Shown: in pieces, positions 53,873 through 61,672 of the stretch
Layout: every line of letters starts with the position of its first letter
How positions within the stretch are numbered: position 1 is the first letter of the stretch
DNA from: Myxococcus dinghuensis
GTDB taxonomy: Bacteria; Myxococcota; Myxococcia; Myxococcales; Myxococcaceae
DNA length: 64,000 nucleotides
Reading direction: 5' to 3'
NCBI RefSeq assembly: GCF_024198235.1
Contig: NZ_JAKCFB010000042.1
Span: 1-64,000 of the forward strand
Position numbers and translations under genes: made by a program
Notes under the pieces: generated by a model
Told to the model about the DNA's origin: nothing
What the model saw: only the letters and a program-made list of their open reading frames with translations
Database searches by the model: none

Positions 53873-54480
53873 GGGAGGTACACCGCCGCGAAGAGGAACA
53901 GCCACATCCCGGACACGAAGCGCCAACCGAGGACGTGGCGCCGCAGCGAGGCTCTCACATCCGCGCCCCGCAGGTGTCGGACGGCGACGAGGAAGAAGCC
54001 GAACATCACCCCGACGACATGCAGCGCGTGCAGGGCGGTGAGGCCGTAGAAGGCGGACGCGGGCACGCCGCCCTCGGGGATGCGCAGGTGCTCGTTCCAC
54101 CAGGCCAGGTGCGTCCACGTCGCCTGGAGCGCGAGGAAGACGAGCCCCAGCCCCAGCGCGACCCACGGCGTGAAGGGCGTGGCGGACGGCTCGCGGAGGT
54201 CGCGGCGCACCGCGAGCGGCAGCAGGCCATTGCCCACGAGCAGCGCCAGCCCCGTGCCTCCCATCGCCCAGCGGGAGATGGGCAGCTCCGGCCACGGCGC
54301 GCGCATCCGGAACCAACCCACCGCGAAGACGAGCGACACGAAGAACATCGCCCAGGCCGACCATCCGAGCACCGTGCCGAGCCAGGCCGTGCCCTCGTCC
54401 TGACGGGACGCGCGGGAGGACGGAGGAGGTGTCGAGGAGGATGGCTCCGGCGGCATCGCGTGCATGGAATCCGTGCTCAT
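53869..54480 (-). CDS. coxC: Cytochrome c oxidase subunit III
   Basis: A 203-residue protein with five predicted membrane helices after a Ser/Pro-rich N-terminus. Family features are the middle helix pair and the late helices ALHALHVVGVMFGFFLVAV and WRFVSGMWLFLFAAVYLP, which match the HxxHVxxG and W...WLxxF patterns of subunit III. It is short for the family (usually about 260), lacking the first two helices, as in the five-helix type. It sits between subunit I (28-base gap) and the cytochrome c gene. Confidence 0.88.
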   Translation of the reverse strand: MSTDSMHAMPPEPSSSTPPPSSRASRQDEGTAWLGTVLGWSAWAMFFVSLVFAVGWFRMRAPWPELPISRWAMGGTGLALLVGNGLLPLAVRRDLREPSATPFTPWVALGLGLVFLALQATWTHLAWWNEHLRIPEGGVPASAFYGLTALHALHVVGVMFGFFLVAVRHLRGADVRASLRRHVLGWRFVSGMWLFLFAAVYLP

Positions 54481-54508
54481 TCGACCGCCTCGGAGATGTC
54501 GGGGCGCA

Positions 54509-56242
54509 TCACGTCACGACCCCCAGCGCGGGGGGCTCGGATGCCGAGGCCGACGCGGGCTCACCCGGCAGCGCCTCCGCCTGTCCCAACCAATCGCGCC
54601 CCAGCCTCTCGAGCGACTCGGGCTGCGACAGCGCATGCGGCCCGCGCAGCACCACGGGGACGTGCGGGAAGTTGTCCTCGGGCGGAGGGCTCGGCGCGCA
54701 GGTCCACTCCAGGGTGCCCACGCTCCAGGGGTTCGGCCCGGCCGCGCGCCCACGCCGCAGCGTCCACACCAGGTTCACCACGAACAGCACCTGCACCGCG
54801 CCCAGCAGGAACGCACACGCCGTCGTCCACTGGTTCAGCGGAAGCAGGTGCCGCAGGAACGTGTACTGGTACGGGTCGTAGAGGCGGCGCAGTTGTCCCG
54901 CGTAGCCCGCCGCGAGCTGTCCGCCGAACACGCCGAGGAACAACACCGCGCTGACCAGGACGTGTGCCTTCGCGAGGCCCTCGTGCAACGCGCGGCCGAA
55001 CATCTTCGGGAACCAGAAGTAGAGGCCCGCGAAGACACCGAGGAAGCTCGCGGCGCCCATCGTCAGGTGGAAGTGGCCCACCACCCACAGCGTCCCGTGC
55101 AACGGCACGTCGGTGGCCACCGCGCCCAACGCGAGCCCGGTGATGCCGCCCAGGCCGAACACGACCATCGTCGTCAACGCCGCGAGCATCGGCGACGTGA
55201 GCCGCACGCTCCCCCGCCACAACGTCATCAACCAGTTGAGGAACATCACCTCCGCCGGCAGCGAGATGAGCAGCGTCAACACCATGAACGTGCGCCCGAG
55301 CACCGGCGACATGCCGCTGGTGAAGAGGTGATGCGCGTAGACGAGCCCGCTCAGCGCGGACACCGCGCCCATGGCGCCCGCCGTCAGCCGATAGCCATGC
55401 GCGGGCTTCCGACTGAAGAAGGCCACGAAGTCCCCCACCATGCCCCAGGCCGGGAGGATGAGGATGTAGACCTCCGGGTGGCCGAACAGCCAGAACAGGT
55501 GCTGGTACACCAGCGGGTCCCCGCCTCCCCCCACCGCCGCCGCGCCCGCCACGAAGAACTGCGTGCCGAGCAACCGGTCCATCAACACCATCACCGTGGC
55601 CGCCGCGAGCACCGGCACGAACAACACGTTGAGCACCGAGGCGTAGAACAGGCCCCACACCGTCAGCGGCAGCCGTCCCCACGTCATCCCCGGCGCCCGG
55701 CACCGCACCACCGTGACGACGAAGTTGAGGCCGTACAGGAACGCCGACACGCCCGCGCACAGCACCGCCACCGTCACCAGCGTCTGCCCCAGGCCCGGCG
55801 TGAAGACCGACGTCGACAAGGGCGGGTACGCCGTCCATCCCGCGCTCGCCGGCCCGAGCCGCAGTCCGAACGAGGCCAGCACCAGCACCCCGCCCAGCGC
55901 GTAGACCCAGTAGCCCACGGATGACAGCCGGGGAAAGGCCAGCCCCCTCGCGCCGATGGCCAGGGGCAACACGAAGTGCCCCAGCGCGCCGAACAACAGC
56001 GGCGTCACCGCGAAGAAGATCATCACCAGCCCGTGCATGGTGAACACCGCCGTGTACGTGGGCGGGGTCAACGCGCCTCGTGACTCGGGGAGGGCCCACG
56101 CGAGCCCCGGCACCGGCTGCCCGGGGAAGGCCCACTGCCAACGGATGAGCAGCGCCAGCAACCCTCCGAACAACAGGAAGCCGAGCCCGCTCCACAGGTA
56201 GCGCCGCGCCACCGCCTTGTGGTCGGTCGCGAAGAGACTCAT
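54509..56242 (-). CDS. coxA: Haem-copper oxidase subunit I with altered proton channels
   Basis: A 577-residue, 12-helix oxidase core. The metal ligands are all present: His70 and His392 for the low-spin haem, His255 (in HPEVY with Tyr259), His304 and His305 for CuB, His390 for the active-site haem. The canonical proton paths are not. The D-channel Asp of GAPDMAFPR reads GARGLAFPR (Gly100), the nearby Asn of FGNY is His89, and the K-channel TGIK reads PAEVM (Met333). The Glu of HPEVY (Glu257) is kept. The rest of the fold is intact. Start ATG 56242 overlaps the subunit II stop (ATGA). Confidence 0.95.
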   Translation of the reverse strand: MSLFATDHKAVARRYLWSGLGFLLFGGLLALLIRWQWAFPGQPVPGLAWALPESRGALTPPTYTAVFTMHGLVMIFFAVTPLLFGALGHFVLPLAIGARGLAFPRLSSVGYWVYALGGVLVLASFGLRLGPASAGWTAYPPLSTSVFTPGLGQTLVTVAVLCAGVSAFLYGLNFVVTVVRCRAPGMTWGRLPLTVWGLFYASVLNVLFVPVLAAATVMVLMDRLLGTQFFVAGAAAVGGGGDPLVYQHLFWLFGHPEVYILILPAWGMVGDFVAFFSRKPAHGYRLTAGAMGAVSALSGLVYAHHLFTSGMSPVLGRTFMVLTLLISLPAEVMFLNWLMTLWRGSVRLTSPMLAALTTMVVFGLGGITGLALGAVATDVPLHGTLWVVGHFHLTMGAASFLGVFAGLYFWFPKMFGRALHEGLAKAHVLVSAVLFLGVFGGQLAAGYAGQLRRLYDPYQYTFLRHLLPLNQWTTACAFLLGAVQVLFVVNLVWTLRRGRAAGPNPWSVGTLEWTCAPSPPPEDNFPHVPVVLRGPHALSQPESLERLGRDWLGQAEALPGEPASASASEPPALGVVT

Positions 56243-57051
56243 GGCGCCTTCCACTCCCAACCCCAGTTCGCGGCGGTGTCGTCGGCGTCGTAGACGCGCT
56301 CCGCCTGCCGCCCCGCTTCCTGGAGCCACGTCGCATAGGACTCCGGCGACACGGCGCGCAGCACGCCGCGCATCCGGTAGTGGCTGGTGCCGCAGTGCTG
56401 ATAGCAGGCCACCTCCCAGTCGCCCTCACGCGCGGCCTGGAACCATGTCTGGTTCACGCGCCCCGGAATCGCGTCCAGCTTCACGCGGAAGTGCGGCAGC
56501 GAGAAGCCGTGCACCACGTCCGTGGAGACCACCTGCACCCAGACGGGCACTCCCGCGGGCACACGCAGGTCGTTCCACGTCACCACGTCGTCCGCCGTGC
56601 CGAAGCGCCCATCCGCGCCCGCGTACCGCGCCTCCCAGGACCACTGGTGCGCGTTGATTTCGATGCGCACCGTGCGCGGGTCCTTCGCGGGGACCTCGAG
56701 GTTCCACAGCACGTCGCGCAGGTAGCCCTCCGAGCCCACCAGCAGCGTCCCGTCCACGACGAGGAACACGCTCAACGCCAACCCCAGCACCCACGCACGG
56801 GAGCGTCGCGTGCCGCCGTCCGACGCCGCGCGCCGCGCCCCTCGGAAGCGCCACACCGCCACGGCCAGCCAGCCGAGCGCCACCAGCGCCAGCCCCGCCT
56901 CGAACCGGTGGCTCCAGCCCAGCAGCGCGTCGATGCGATGCCCGTGGGTGCTCGCATCCTCGGGGAGCGACAGCGTCCACGCTCGCGACGCGTCGCCGCG
57001 CGGACTCCCGGCGGGAGCCTCGACGACGGGCCGGGGCGAGGAGTCGCTCAT
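56239..57051 (-). CDS. coxB: Cytochrome c oxidase subunit II
   Basis: A 270-residue protein with two N-terminal transmembrane helices (GLALVALGWLAVAVW and WVLGLALSVFLVVDGTLLV) and a periplasmic cupredoxin domain. The CuA site is clear: His in DVVHGFSLP, then Cys216, Cys220, His224 and Met227 in CYQHCGTSHYRM. Position two after the first Cys is Gln rather than the usual Glu. It has no fused cytochrome c domain; that function is a separate gene at the end of the operon. Both ends overlap neighbours by ATGA. Confidence 0.94.
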   Translation of the reverse strand: MSDSSPRPVVEAPAGSPRGDASRAWTLSLPEDASTHGHRIDALLGWSHRFEAGLALVALGWLAVAVWRFRGARRAASDGGTRRSRAWVLGLALSVFLVVDGTLLVGSEGYLRDVLWNLEVPAKDPRTVRIEINAHQWSWEARYAGADGRFGTADDVVTWNDLRVPAGVPVWVQVVSTDVVHGFSLPHFRVKLDAIPGRVNQTWFQAAREGDWEVACYQHCGTSHYRMRGVLRAVSPESYATWLQEAGRQAERVYDADDTAANWGWEWKAP

Positions 57052-57248
57052 CGCTGCTCCTCGCGCGCGAGCCGCCGGACCGCCCACACGCCCATGCCCA
57101 CCACGAGCAAGGGCGAGAGCATCAGCCCCGCCACCAACAACACCGAGCGCACCGCGGACTCCGGCTCACGCAGCGCACAGGTCGCGCATGCCAGCGCGTC
57201 CACGGGGATGATGGACAGGAGCACCGCCCACCGCGACACGGTGAGCAT
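57048..57248 (-). CDS. Small membrane protein heading the oxidase operon
   Basis: A 66-residue protein with two hydrophobic stretches (SRWAVLLSIIPVDALACATCA and VRSVLLVAGLMLSPLLVVGMGVWAVRR) and a CxxC-like pair in ACATC. Its stop overlaps the start of subunit II. It could help assemble copper or be a small accessory subunit; both are guesses. The frame is open to 57656, but that part is formed by the repeats described separately, so I place the start at ATG 57248. Confidence 0.6.
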   Translation of the reverse strand: MLTVSRWAVLLSIIPVDALACATCALREPESAVRSVLLVAGLMLSPLLVVGMGVWAVRRLAREEQR

Positions 57249-57330
57249 TCCGCGCGGTGCACGGCCCTCCGAAGGGCGCACGCCACGCACTCCAGGCCCA
57301 CGTGTGTCAGGAGGAAGCCGGGCCTCGCCT

Positions 57331-57641
57331 TCGCGACGGACCTGGACGTGCTCGCTCGTCATCGCCGCATCCGGGCTGCGGACCGCGCGCAGGCCACGAC
57401 CACTCCCCGTCGGCCCCGACCTGCTGACCGTTCCCGGGGAAGGGCGCGCCTGGCCATCGCGAACGACCTCGACGGGCTCGCCCGTCATCGCCGCCCCTGG
57501 GCAGAGGACCACGCTCGGCTCACGGCCCGAAGGAGTCACGTCCCTCGGCGCCGACCCGCGCACGTCGCCGCGCGCCGTTCCTGGAGAGCGGTTGGCCGCG
57601 CCTTCGCGAACCACATGGGAGTGCTCGCCCGTCATCGCCGG
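57331..57641. repeat. Three direct repeats upstream of the oxidase operon
   Basis: Copies of about 38 bp at 57331-57368, 57457-57494 and 57604-57641 share GCTCGCCCGTCATCGCCG, give or take one base, and TCGCGA at the left end. Weaker similarity extends about 30 bp further left of each. The copies are 126 and 147 bp apart in the 559-bp gap (57249-57807) between the oxidase operon and the divergent SCO gene. They look like repeated regulator sites or a small repeat family. No other gene is seen here. Confidence 0.7.
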
Positions 57642-57807
57642 CCCCCGGGCTAGCACGCGGCATGGTGCCCCTCAAGGCGTGGGCCTCCGCTGGGCCTGCC
57701 TGCCCTCGGGGCGACCCGCTGTCGCCTACAGCGCCTGAGTAGGCAGGTTGACCGTGCGCGCCCCGCCGCGCTTGTGCCCGTGCGGACCTTTCGTTAGTTC
57801 CGCCCCC

Positions 57808-58467
57808 ATGTCCGTCGAATCCCCGCTCGCGATTCCCCAGGCCCGCCTCACCCAGCGCCCCGGCTTCTGGGCCGGCATCGCCGTCGCCGCGCTGTGCATC
57901 ACCGCCGCCGCCGGGTTCAGCATGCTGCGTGGACGGAGCGAGCCGCTCCCCCAGCTCGGAGCGCTCCCGGACTTCACCTTCACCCGGCAGGACGGGAAGC
58001 CGTTCGGCAACGCCCAGCTCCGCGGTCACCCCTTCATCGCCAACTTCATCTTCACGCGCTGCCCCACCGTGTGCCCCGCCTTCACGCGGAAGATGGCCCA
58101 CGTGCAGCAGAGCACCGCGTCGCTCGGCGCCGACCTCCAGCTCGTGTCCTTCTCCGTCGACCCGAAGTACGACACGCCCGAGCGCCTCGCCGAGTACGGC
58201 CAGCTCCACGGCGCCGACTTCGCCCGCTGGAGCTTCCTCACCGGCGACTACGAGGTGCTCAAGGACACCATCGTCCAGGGCTTCAAGGTCAGCATGGGCC
58301 GAGAGGCCGGCGCCCCCGAGGACGACCTGCTCTCCATCTTCCACGGCACCCACTTCGTCCTCGTGGATGCTCACGGCCAGGTGCGCGGCTACTACGACAG
58401 CGCCGACAGCAGCTCCACCGACCGGCTCCTGAGCGACGTCCATCGCCTGGTCCGCGACGAGGGCTGA
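57808..58467 (+). CDS. SCO1/SenC-family copper chaperone for oxidase CuA
   Basis: A 219-residue membrane-anchored thioredoxin-fold protein. TM helix at about 20-37 (FWAGIAVAALCITAAAGF), copper-binding CPTVC (Cys85, Cys89) in FTRCPTVCP, and the third ligand His182 in GTHFVLVDAHG. SCO proteins deliver copper to the CuA site of subunit II. It is transcribed away from the oxidase operon across a shared regulatory gap, a common arrangement. ATG 57808 is chosen because the upstream frame is low-complexity. Confidence 0.92.
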   Translation: MSVESPLAIPQARLTQRPGFWAGIAVAALCITAAAGFSMLRGRSEPLPQLGALPDFTFTRQDGKPFGNAQLRGHPFIANFIFTRCPTVCPAFTRKMAHVQQSTASLGADLQLVSFSVDPKYDTPERLAEYGQLHGADFARWSFLTGDYEVLKDTIVQGFKVSMGREAGAPEDDLLSIFHGTHFVLVDAHGQVRGYYDSADSSSTDRLLSDVHRLVRDEG

Positions 58468-59080
58468 GTCGTCCTCGAGGTGTCTGGCCCGCACGGGCGT
58501 GGCGGTGGGGTTGATCCACCCTCCCCGAACCAACCCGCCCCACCACCGCGACGGTTGCCTCCCACCTCGCGGATCCACCCGCTCGAAGCCCGAGCGGGTC
58601 GGTGGACCGCCTATTCACTCCGAGTCTCGATTGTTGCGAGTGCCTCGGGGCTCACCGAGGGGCACCGGAGACCCAGGCCGTGGATCGCAGCCGGCGTCCC
58701 GTCTTGGCGCCCCAGGCCTCACCTCCGAACAACCGCCCCAGTCGAAGAACGCCCCGAGGCTCGCTGGCCTCACGGCCCCAACCGGAGCGACCCCTCTTCG
58801 CGCGTGGGACACCCTCGCAAGGGAGCCCGGGTCCAGCAGGCACCGGGCCGCGCCCACGCATCGGCACCAGGAGAAGCCGGGCTCCGCGCGGATGTCGCCC
58901 ATGGGGCAGGCGCCCCCCCCAACACCTGGGCCCAGCGCCCCTGGCATCCGTGGAGCCGGGAACGAGCGCGCGCCCCGAGTCGCTCCGGCGTCTGGCCCGC
59001 AAAGCCGAAGGGCCGGCCCCGCGTTGGCGGGAACCGGCCCTCGGTTGGCTACGTCATCGCGCCTGGGGCGCGAGCGTGGC
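58468..59080. other. Long intergenic region between a plus-strand and a minus-strand gene
   Basis: A 613-bp stretch between the convergent SCO gene and the 142-residue hypothetical gene. Open frames cross it in several frames, none with a recognisable product or a ribosome site. The only structure I support is the hairpin at 59006-59044. It may hold a small RNA or decayed DNA, but I see no direct evidence. Confidence 0.45.
59006..59044 (-). terminator. Hairpin downstream of the 142-residue hypothetical gene
   Basis: AGGGCCGG and CCGGCCCT pair over at least eight bases, flanked by CCGA and CGG, with a loop of about 17 bases. It begins about 36 bases past the minus-strand stop codon at 59081. 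It looks like an intrinsic terminator without a strong T-run. Confidence 0.5.
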
Positions 59081-59509
59081 TCAGAAGATGGAGGCGGCCT
59101 GCTTGTGGGCGAAGATGTTCGCCAGGTTGGCCTGGCCCTGGGGGTTGCCCAGCGCGCCGAGCTGGCCGGCGATGCCACCGACCGTCTGGGCGACCTTGGA
59201 CAGCTGGCCCGCGCCGTCGGCGATCTTCGAGAGGAAGCCGATGCCGGACAGGGGGCCGGCACCGAGCAGCGCCGTCGCGCCCTGCTTCAGCAGGTTCTCG
59301 GCGATGGGGCCGAGGAACTTGCCGGCGAAGGGAATCTTGCCCAGCGTCTCGCCGATCTTCTTGGCGAAGGGCTCGATCAGGGCCGAGGCCGGCTTCGACA
59401 GGGTGTCAACGACCTTGCCCGCGATGTTGGTCACGCCCTTCGCGAAGTCCGCAACCTTGTTCGCGATGTTCTTGAAGCCGTTGAAGAGACCGCCGATGTT
59501 CAAGCCCAT
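59081..59509 (-). CDS. Gly/Ala-rich amphipathic hypothetical protein
   Basis: A 142-residue protein made of repeated amphipathic helical segments (GGLFNGFKNIANKVADFAKG, VTNIAGKVVDTLSKPASALI) then a Gly/Ala-rich hydrophobic half (GATALLGAGPLSGIGFLSKI, TVGGIAGQLGALG). There is no classic signal peptide and no Cys. The composition recalls membrane-active or pore-forming small proteins, but no family is recognised. The promoter side (59510-59659) is unusually AT-rich for the genome. The gene at 59660-60139 is upstream in the same direction. Confidence 0.65.
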   Translation of the reverse strand: MGLNIGGLFNGFKNIANKVADFAKGVTNIAGKVVDTLSKPASALIEPFAKKIGETLGKIPFAGKFLGPIAENLLKQGATALLGAGPLSGIGFLSKIADGAGQLSKVAQTVGGIAGQLGALGNPQGQANLANIFAHKQAASIF

Positions 59510-59659
59510 GATATCACCCCGTGATTGCTAGGAAGTTTGGTGAGGCGCGTTCGCCGAAGAGAAGACTCAGAGTGATTCTCGGTGGGGGCGTGGAATTGTT
59601 TCCGCCAGAATTTCCGGTTCATTTTCCCCGGCATTCCGCCCGCCCCGCCCGGCCGGATT

Positions 59660-60139
59660 TCAGACCCGACCGCCGCCGCCACCACCACGCTTGAGCTGAT
59701 CCATGAGCGCCTTGCGCTCGGCCTCGTCCTGGGGGCTCGTCGAGGGCGCCGCATCACCCGCCGGAGCGGTCTCGCCCGACAGGGACGGCTTGCCGGCCGC
59801 GCCCTTCGACTCGGAGAACTTGGAGGCCTCGAAGTCCGGCGGAGAACCGGGCAGCTCGCCCTTCACCCCTTTGACGACGATGTCCACCGCGTCGTCGACG
59901 GTCACCGGGGTGACGCCGTTCTTGCGCAGGTCCTCGTCGGAGACGATGGTGAGCTGGGGCTCCAGGTCCTTGTCCTGCGCGTACTTCAGGACGAGCTCGA
60001 CGTACTCCTCGAGCTTCAACTGGACCGCGTCGGCGATCTTCTTCGTGTCCGGGTCCTTGAGCAGCTCGGCGCGAACCACCTCGATGGGACGCTTGAGGCC
60101 GTTCTTGGGCTTGTCAGCACCGCTCCCCTGCTGAGACAT
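59660..60139 (-). CDS. Hypothetical protein with Gly tail
   Basis: A 159-residue soluble, charged protein (RPIEVVRAELLKDPDTKKIADAV, LEEYVELVLKYAQDKDLEPQ), ending in an acidic/Ser/Pro linker and ALMDQLKRGGGGGGRV. No domain recognised. It starts at ATG 60139 and is followed after 150 bases by the amphipathic protein gene in the same direction, so the two may work together. Confidence 0.65.
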   Translation of the reverse strand: MSQQGSGADKPKNGLKRPIEVVRAELLKDPDTKKIADAVQLKLEEYVELVLKYAQDKDLEPQLTIVSDEDLRKNGVTPVTVDDAVDIVVKGVKGELPGSPPDFEASKFSESKGAAGKPSLSGETAPAGDAAPSTSPQDEAERKALMDQLKRGGGGGGRV

Positions 60140-60201
60140 GGCTTGGCTCCACGTAGGAAGAAATAAGGCAGTGGCGCGGACTGTAGCCCAGTTTTCCCCG
60201 T

Positions 60202-60741
60202 TCACACATTCCTCGCCCCACCATCCGAATCCAGCGCCGCCAGTGTGCGCTCATACGTCTCCAGGTCCGGCTGGGAGAAGAGGACCACTGTCACCTTCTC
60301 AAGAAGTGGCAGTCGCCCCAGGCCCGCACGGATTTCCCGCAGGGCGATGGCCGCGGCCCGGTCGATGGGGAAGCGGTAGATGCCGGTGGAGATGGAGGGG
60401 AAGGCGACGGAGCGGAAGCCCCTGGCCTCCACGAGCGCGAAGGCGCTCTGGTAGCAGCGCGCCAGCGTCGCGGCCTCGCCCCGACCACCGCCCTGCCAGA
60501 CGGGGCCCACGGTGTGGATGACGTGGCGCGCGGGCAGACGGTAGCCGCGGGTCAGCTTCGCCTGGCCCGGGTTGCAGCCTCCCAGCAGGCGGCACTCGGC
60601 CACCAGCTCCGGCCCCGCGGCGCGGTGGATGGCGCCATCCACGCCGCCGCCTCCGAGCAGCGAGGTGTTGGCGGCGTTGACGATGGCATCCGCGTCGACC
60701 CGGGTGATGTCTCCTCGGATGAGCGCCAGCTTCGTGTCCAT
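60202..60741 (-). CDS. Macrodomain protein (O-acetyl-ADP-ribose deacetylase-like)
   Basis: A 179-residue single macrodomain of the MacroD/YmdB type: [30 protein letters not shown] and [10 protein letters not shown] carry the ADP-ribose-binding signature, including the Asn-Ala-Asn-Thr segment and the GGGGVD loop. It would hydrolyse O-acetyl-ADP-ribose or remove ADP-ribose from proteins. ATG 60741. No ADP-ribosyltransferase is visible nearby. Confidence 0.92.
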   Translation of the reverse strand: MDTKLALIRGDITRVDADAIVNAANTSLLGGGGVDGAIHRAAGPELVAECRLLGGCNPGQAKLTRGYRLPARHVIHTVGPVWQGGGRGEAATLARCYQSAFALVEARGFRSVAFPSISTGIYRFPIDRAAAIALREIRAGLGRLPLLEKVTVVLFSQPDLETYERTLAALDSDGGARNV

Positions 60742-60922
60742 GGACGGGCTCCTGACTGTGTCGCGGCGAGGTGGGCCGCGAGGGACGCCCTCGTTCGCCG
60801 GACGCTGACGGAGTCGAGGGACGCGACAGGGCACACCCCGCCCCACGGCGTCGATGCGCCCCGGGGCGTGTGGCGGTGGCGTCACGAGGCCCGGCGGTCG
60901 ACCCGGCCGGGCCCGGGCGACG

Positions 60923-61510
60923 TCAGCGCGGCTGGGCGTTGCGCTGGGCCGCCTTGCGCGAGGCGACGGAGGACTTGCGCTGGCGGGGAGCGGTGCGCGT
61001 CACCGACCCCGGGCGACGGGCCTCGGCGGCGGCGCGCGCGAGCTCCTCGGCGGCCTTCACGGCGGCGGCCTTGATGGCCAGTTGCTCCGCCTGGAGCGCC
61101 CAGCGCCGGCGCAGCAGGTCCCGCAGGCCCTCGCGCTGGAGATCCACCTGGGCCTGGTGCAGGCGGTAGTGCAGGTCCTCGCGCAGCGTGCCGCGCGCCA
61201 GCGCGGACTCCGCGCCGCCGGACAGGCCCACCACCACCTTGGGGCGCTCCTCCTGCATCTGCAGGCAGCGGAGGATGTGGCTCTGCCCGTCCCGCCCGAG
61301 CTTGGCGGCATCGGCGATGAACACCACGCCGTTGCGCTGGCGCAGCGCCGTGGGGAGGTCCGCGGCCTGGCGCACCTCCACCAGCTCCGCATCGAAGTGG
61401 CGCGCCGCCTCCTGGGCCCAGCACCGCCGGTCTTCTTCAGTCCCTCCGTGGATGAGGACAGACGCACGGTTGCAGACGAGCTCTTCTTCTCGGTAACCGC
61501 TCAGTGTCAT
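60923..61510 (-). CDS. Degenerate sigma-54-activator-like protein
   Basis: A 195-residue protein whose core (about residues 10-150) resembles the sigma-54 interaction AAA+ domain: [46 protein letters not shown] and [18 protein letters not shown]. The Walker A motif (GxxGxGK) and the GAFTGA loop that contacts sigma-54 are missing, so it cannot be a normal activator. A strongly basic C-terminal tail follows (Arg/Lys-rich) in place of an HTH. It may act by binding other activators or DNA (inference). ATG 61510. Confidence 0.78.
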   Translation of the reverse strand: MTLSGYREEELVCNRASVLIHGGTEEDRRCWAQEAARHFDAELVEVRQAADLPTALRQRNGVVFIADAAKLGRDGQSHILRCLQMQEERPKVVVGLSGGAESALARGTLREDLHYRLHQAQVDLQREGLRDLLRRRWALQAEQLAIKAAAVKAAEELARAAAEARRPGSVTRTAPRQRKSSVASRKAAQRNAQPR

Positions 61511-61672
61511 CCGGCAAACCCCCTGCCGACTGAGATAGCGTGGCGGCGCGATTCTAACGTCCCACGGGGTCCACCGTTCAACGGCCCGGCTGTCCTCGCA
61601 GGTGGGGCACGCGATGACCCACCCTGAAAGGCCTTTCATGTACGAGGGGGCCAGCGCGTCCCGCGGGCCCTC

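Noticed and set aside
57249-57656. A 202-residue form of the small membrane protein including the repeat region
   Set aside because: The repeats vary mostly at non-synonymous positions, and the segment before the membrane helices has no domain. I treat them as non-coding, though this is not certain.
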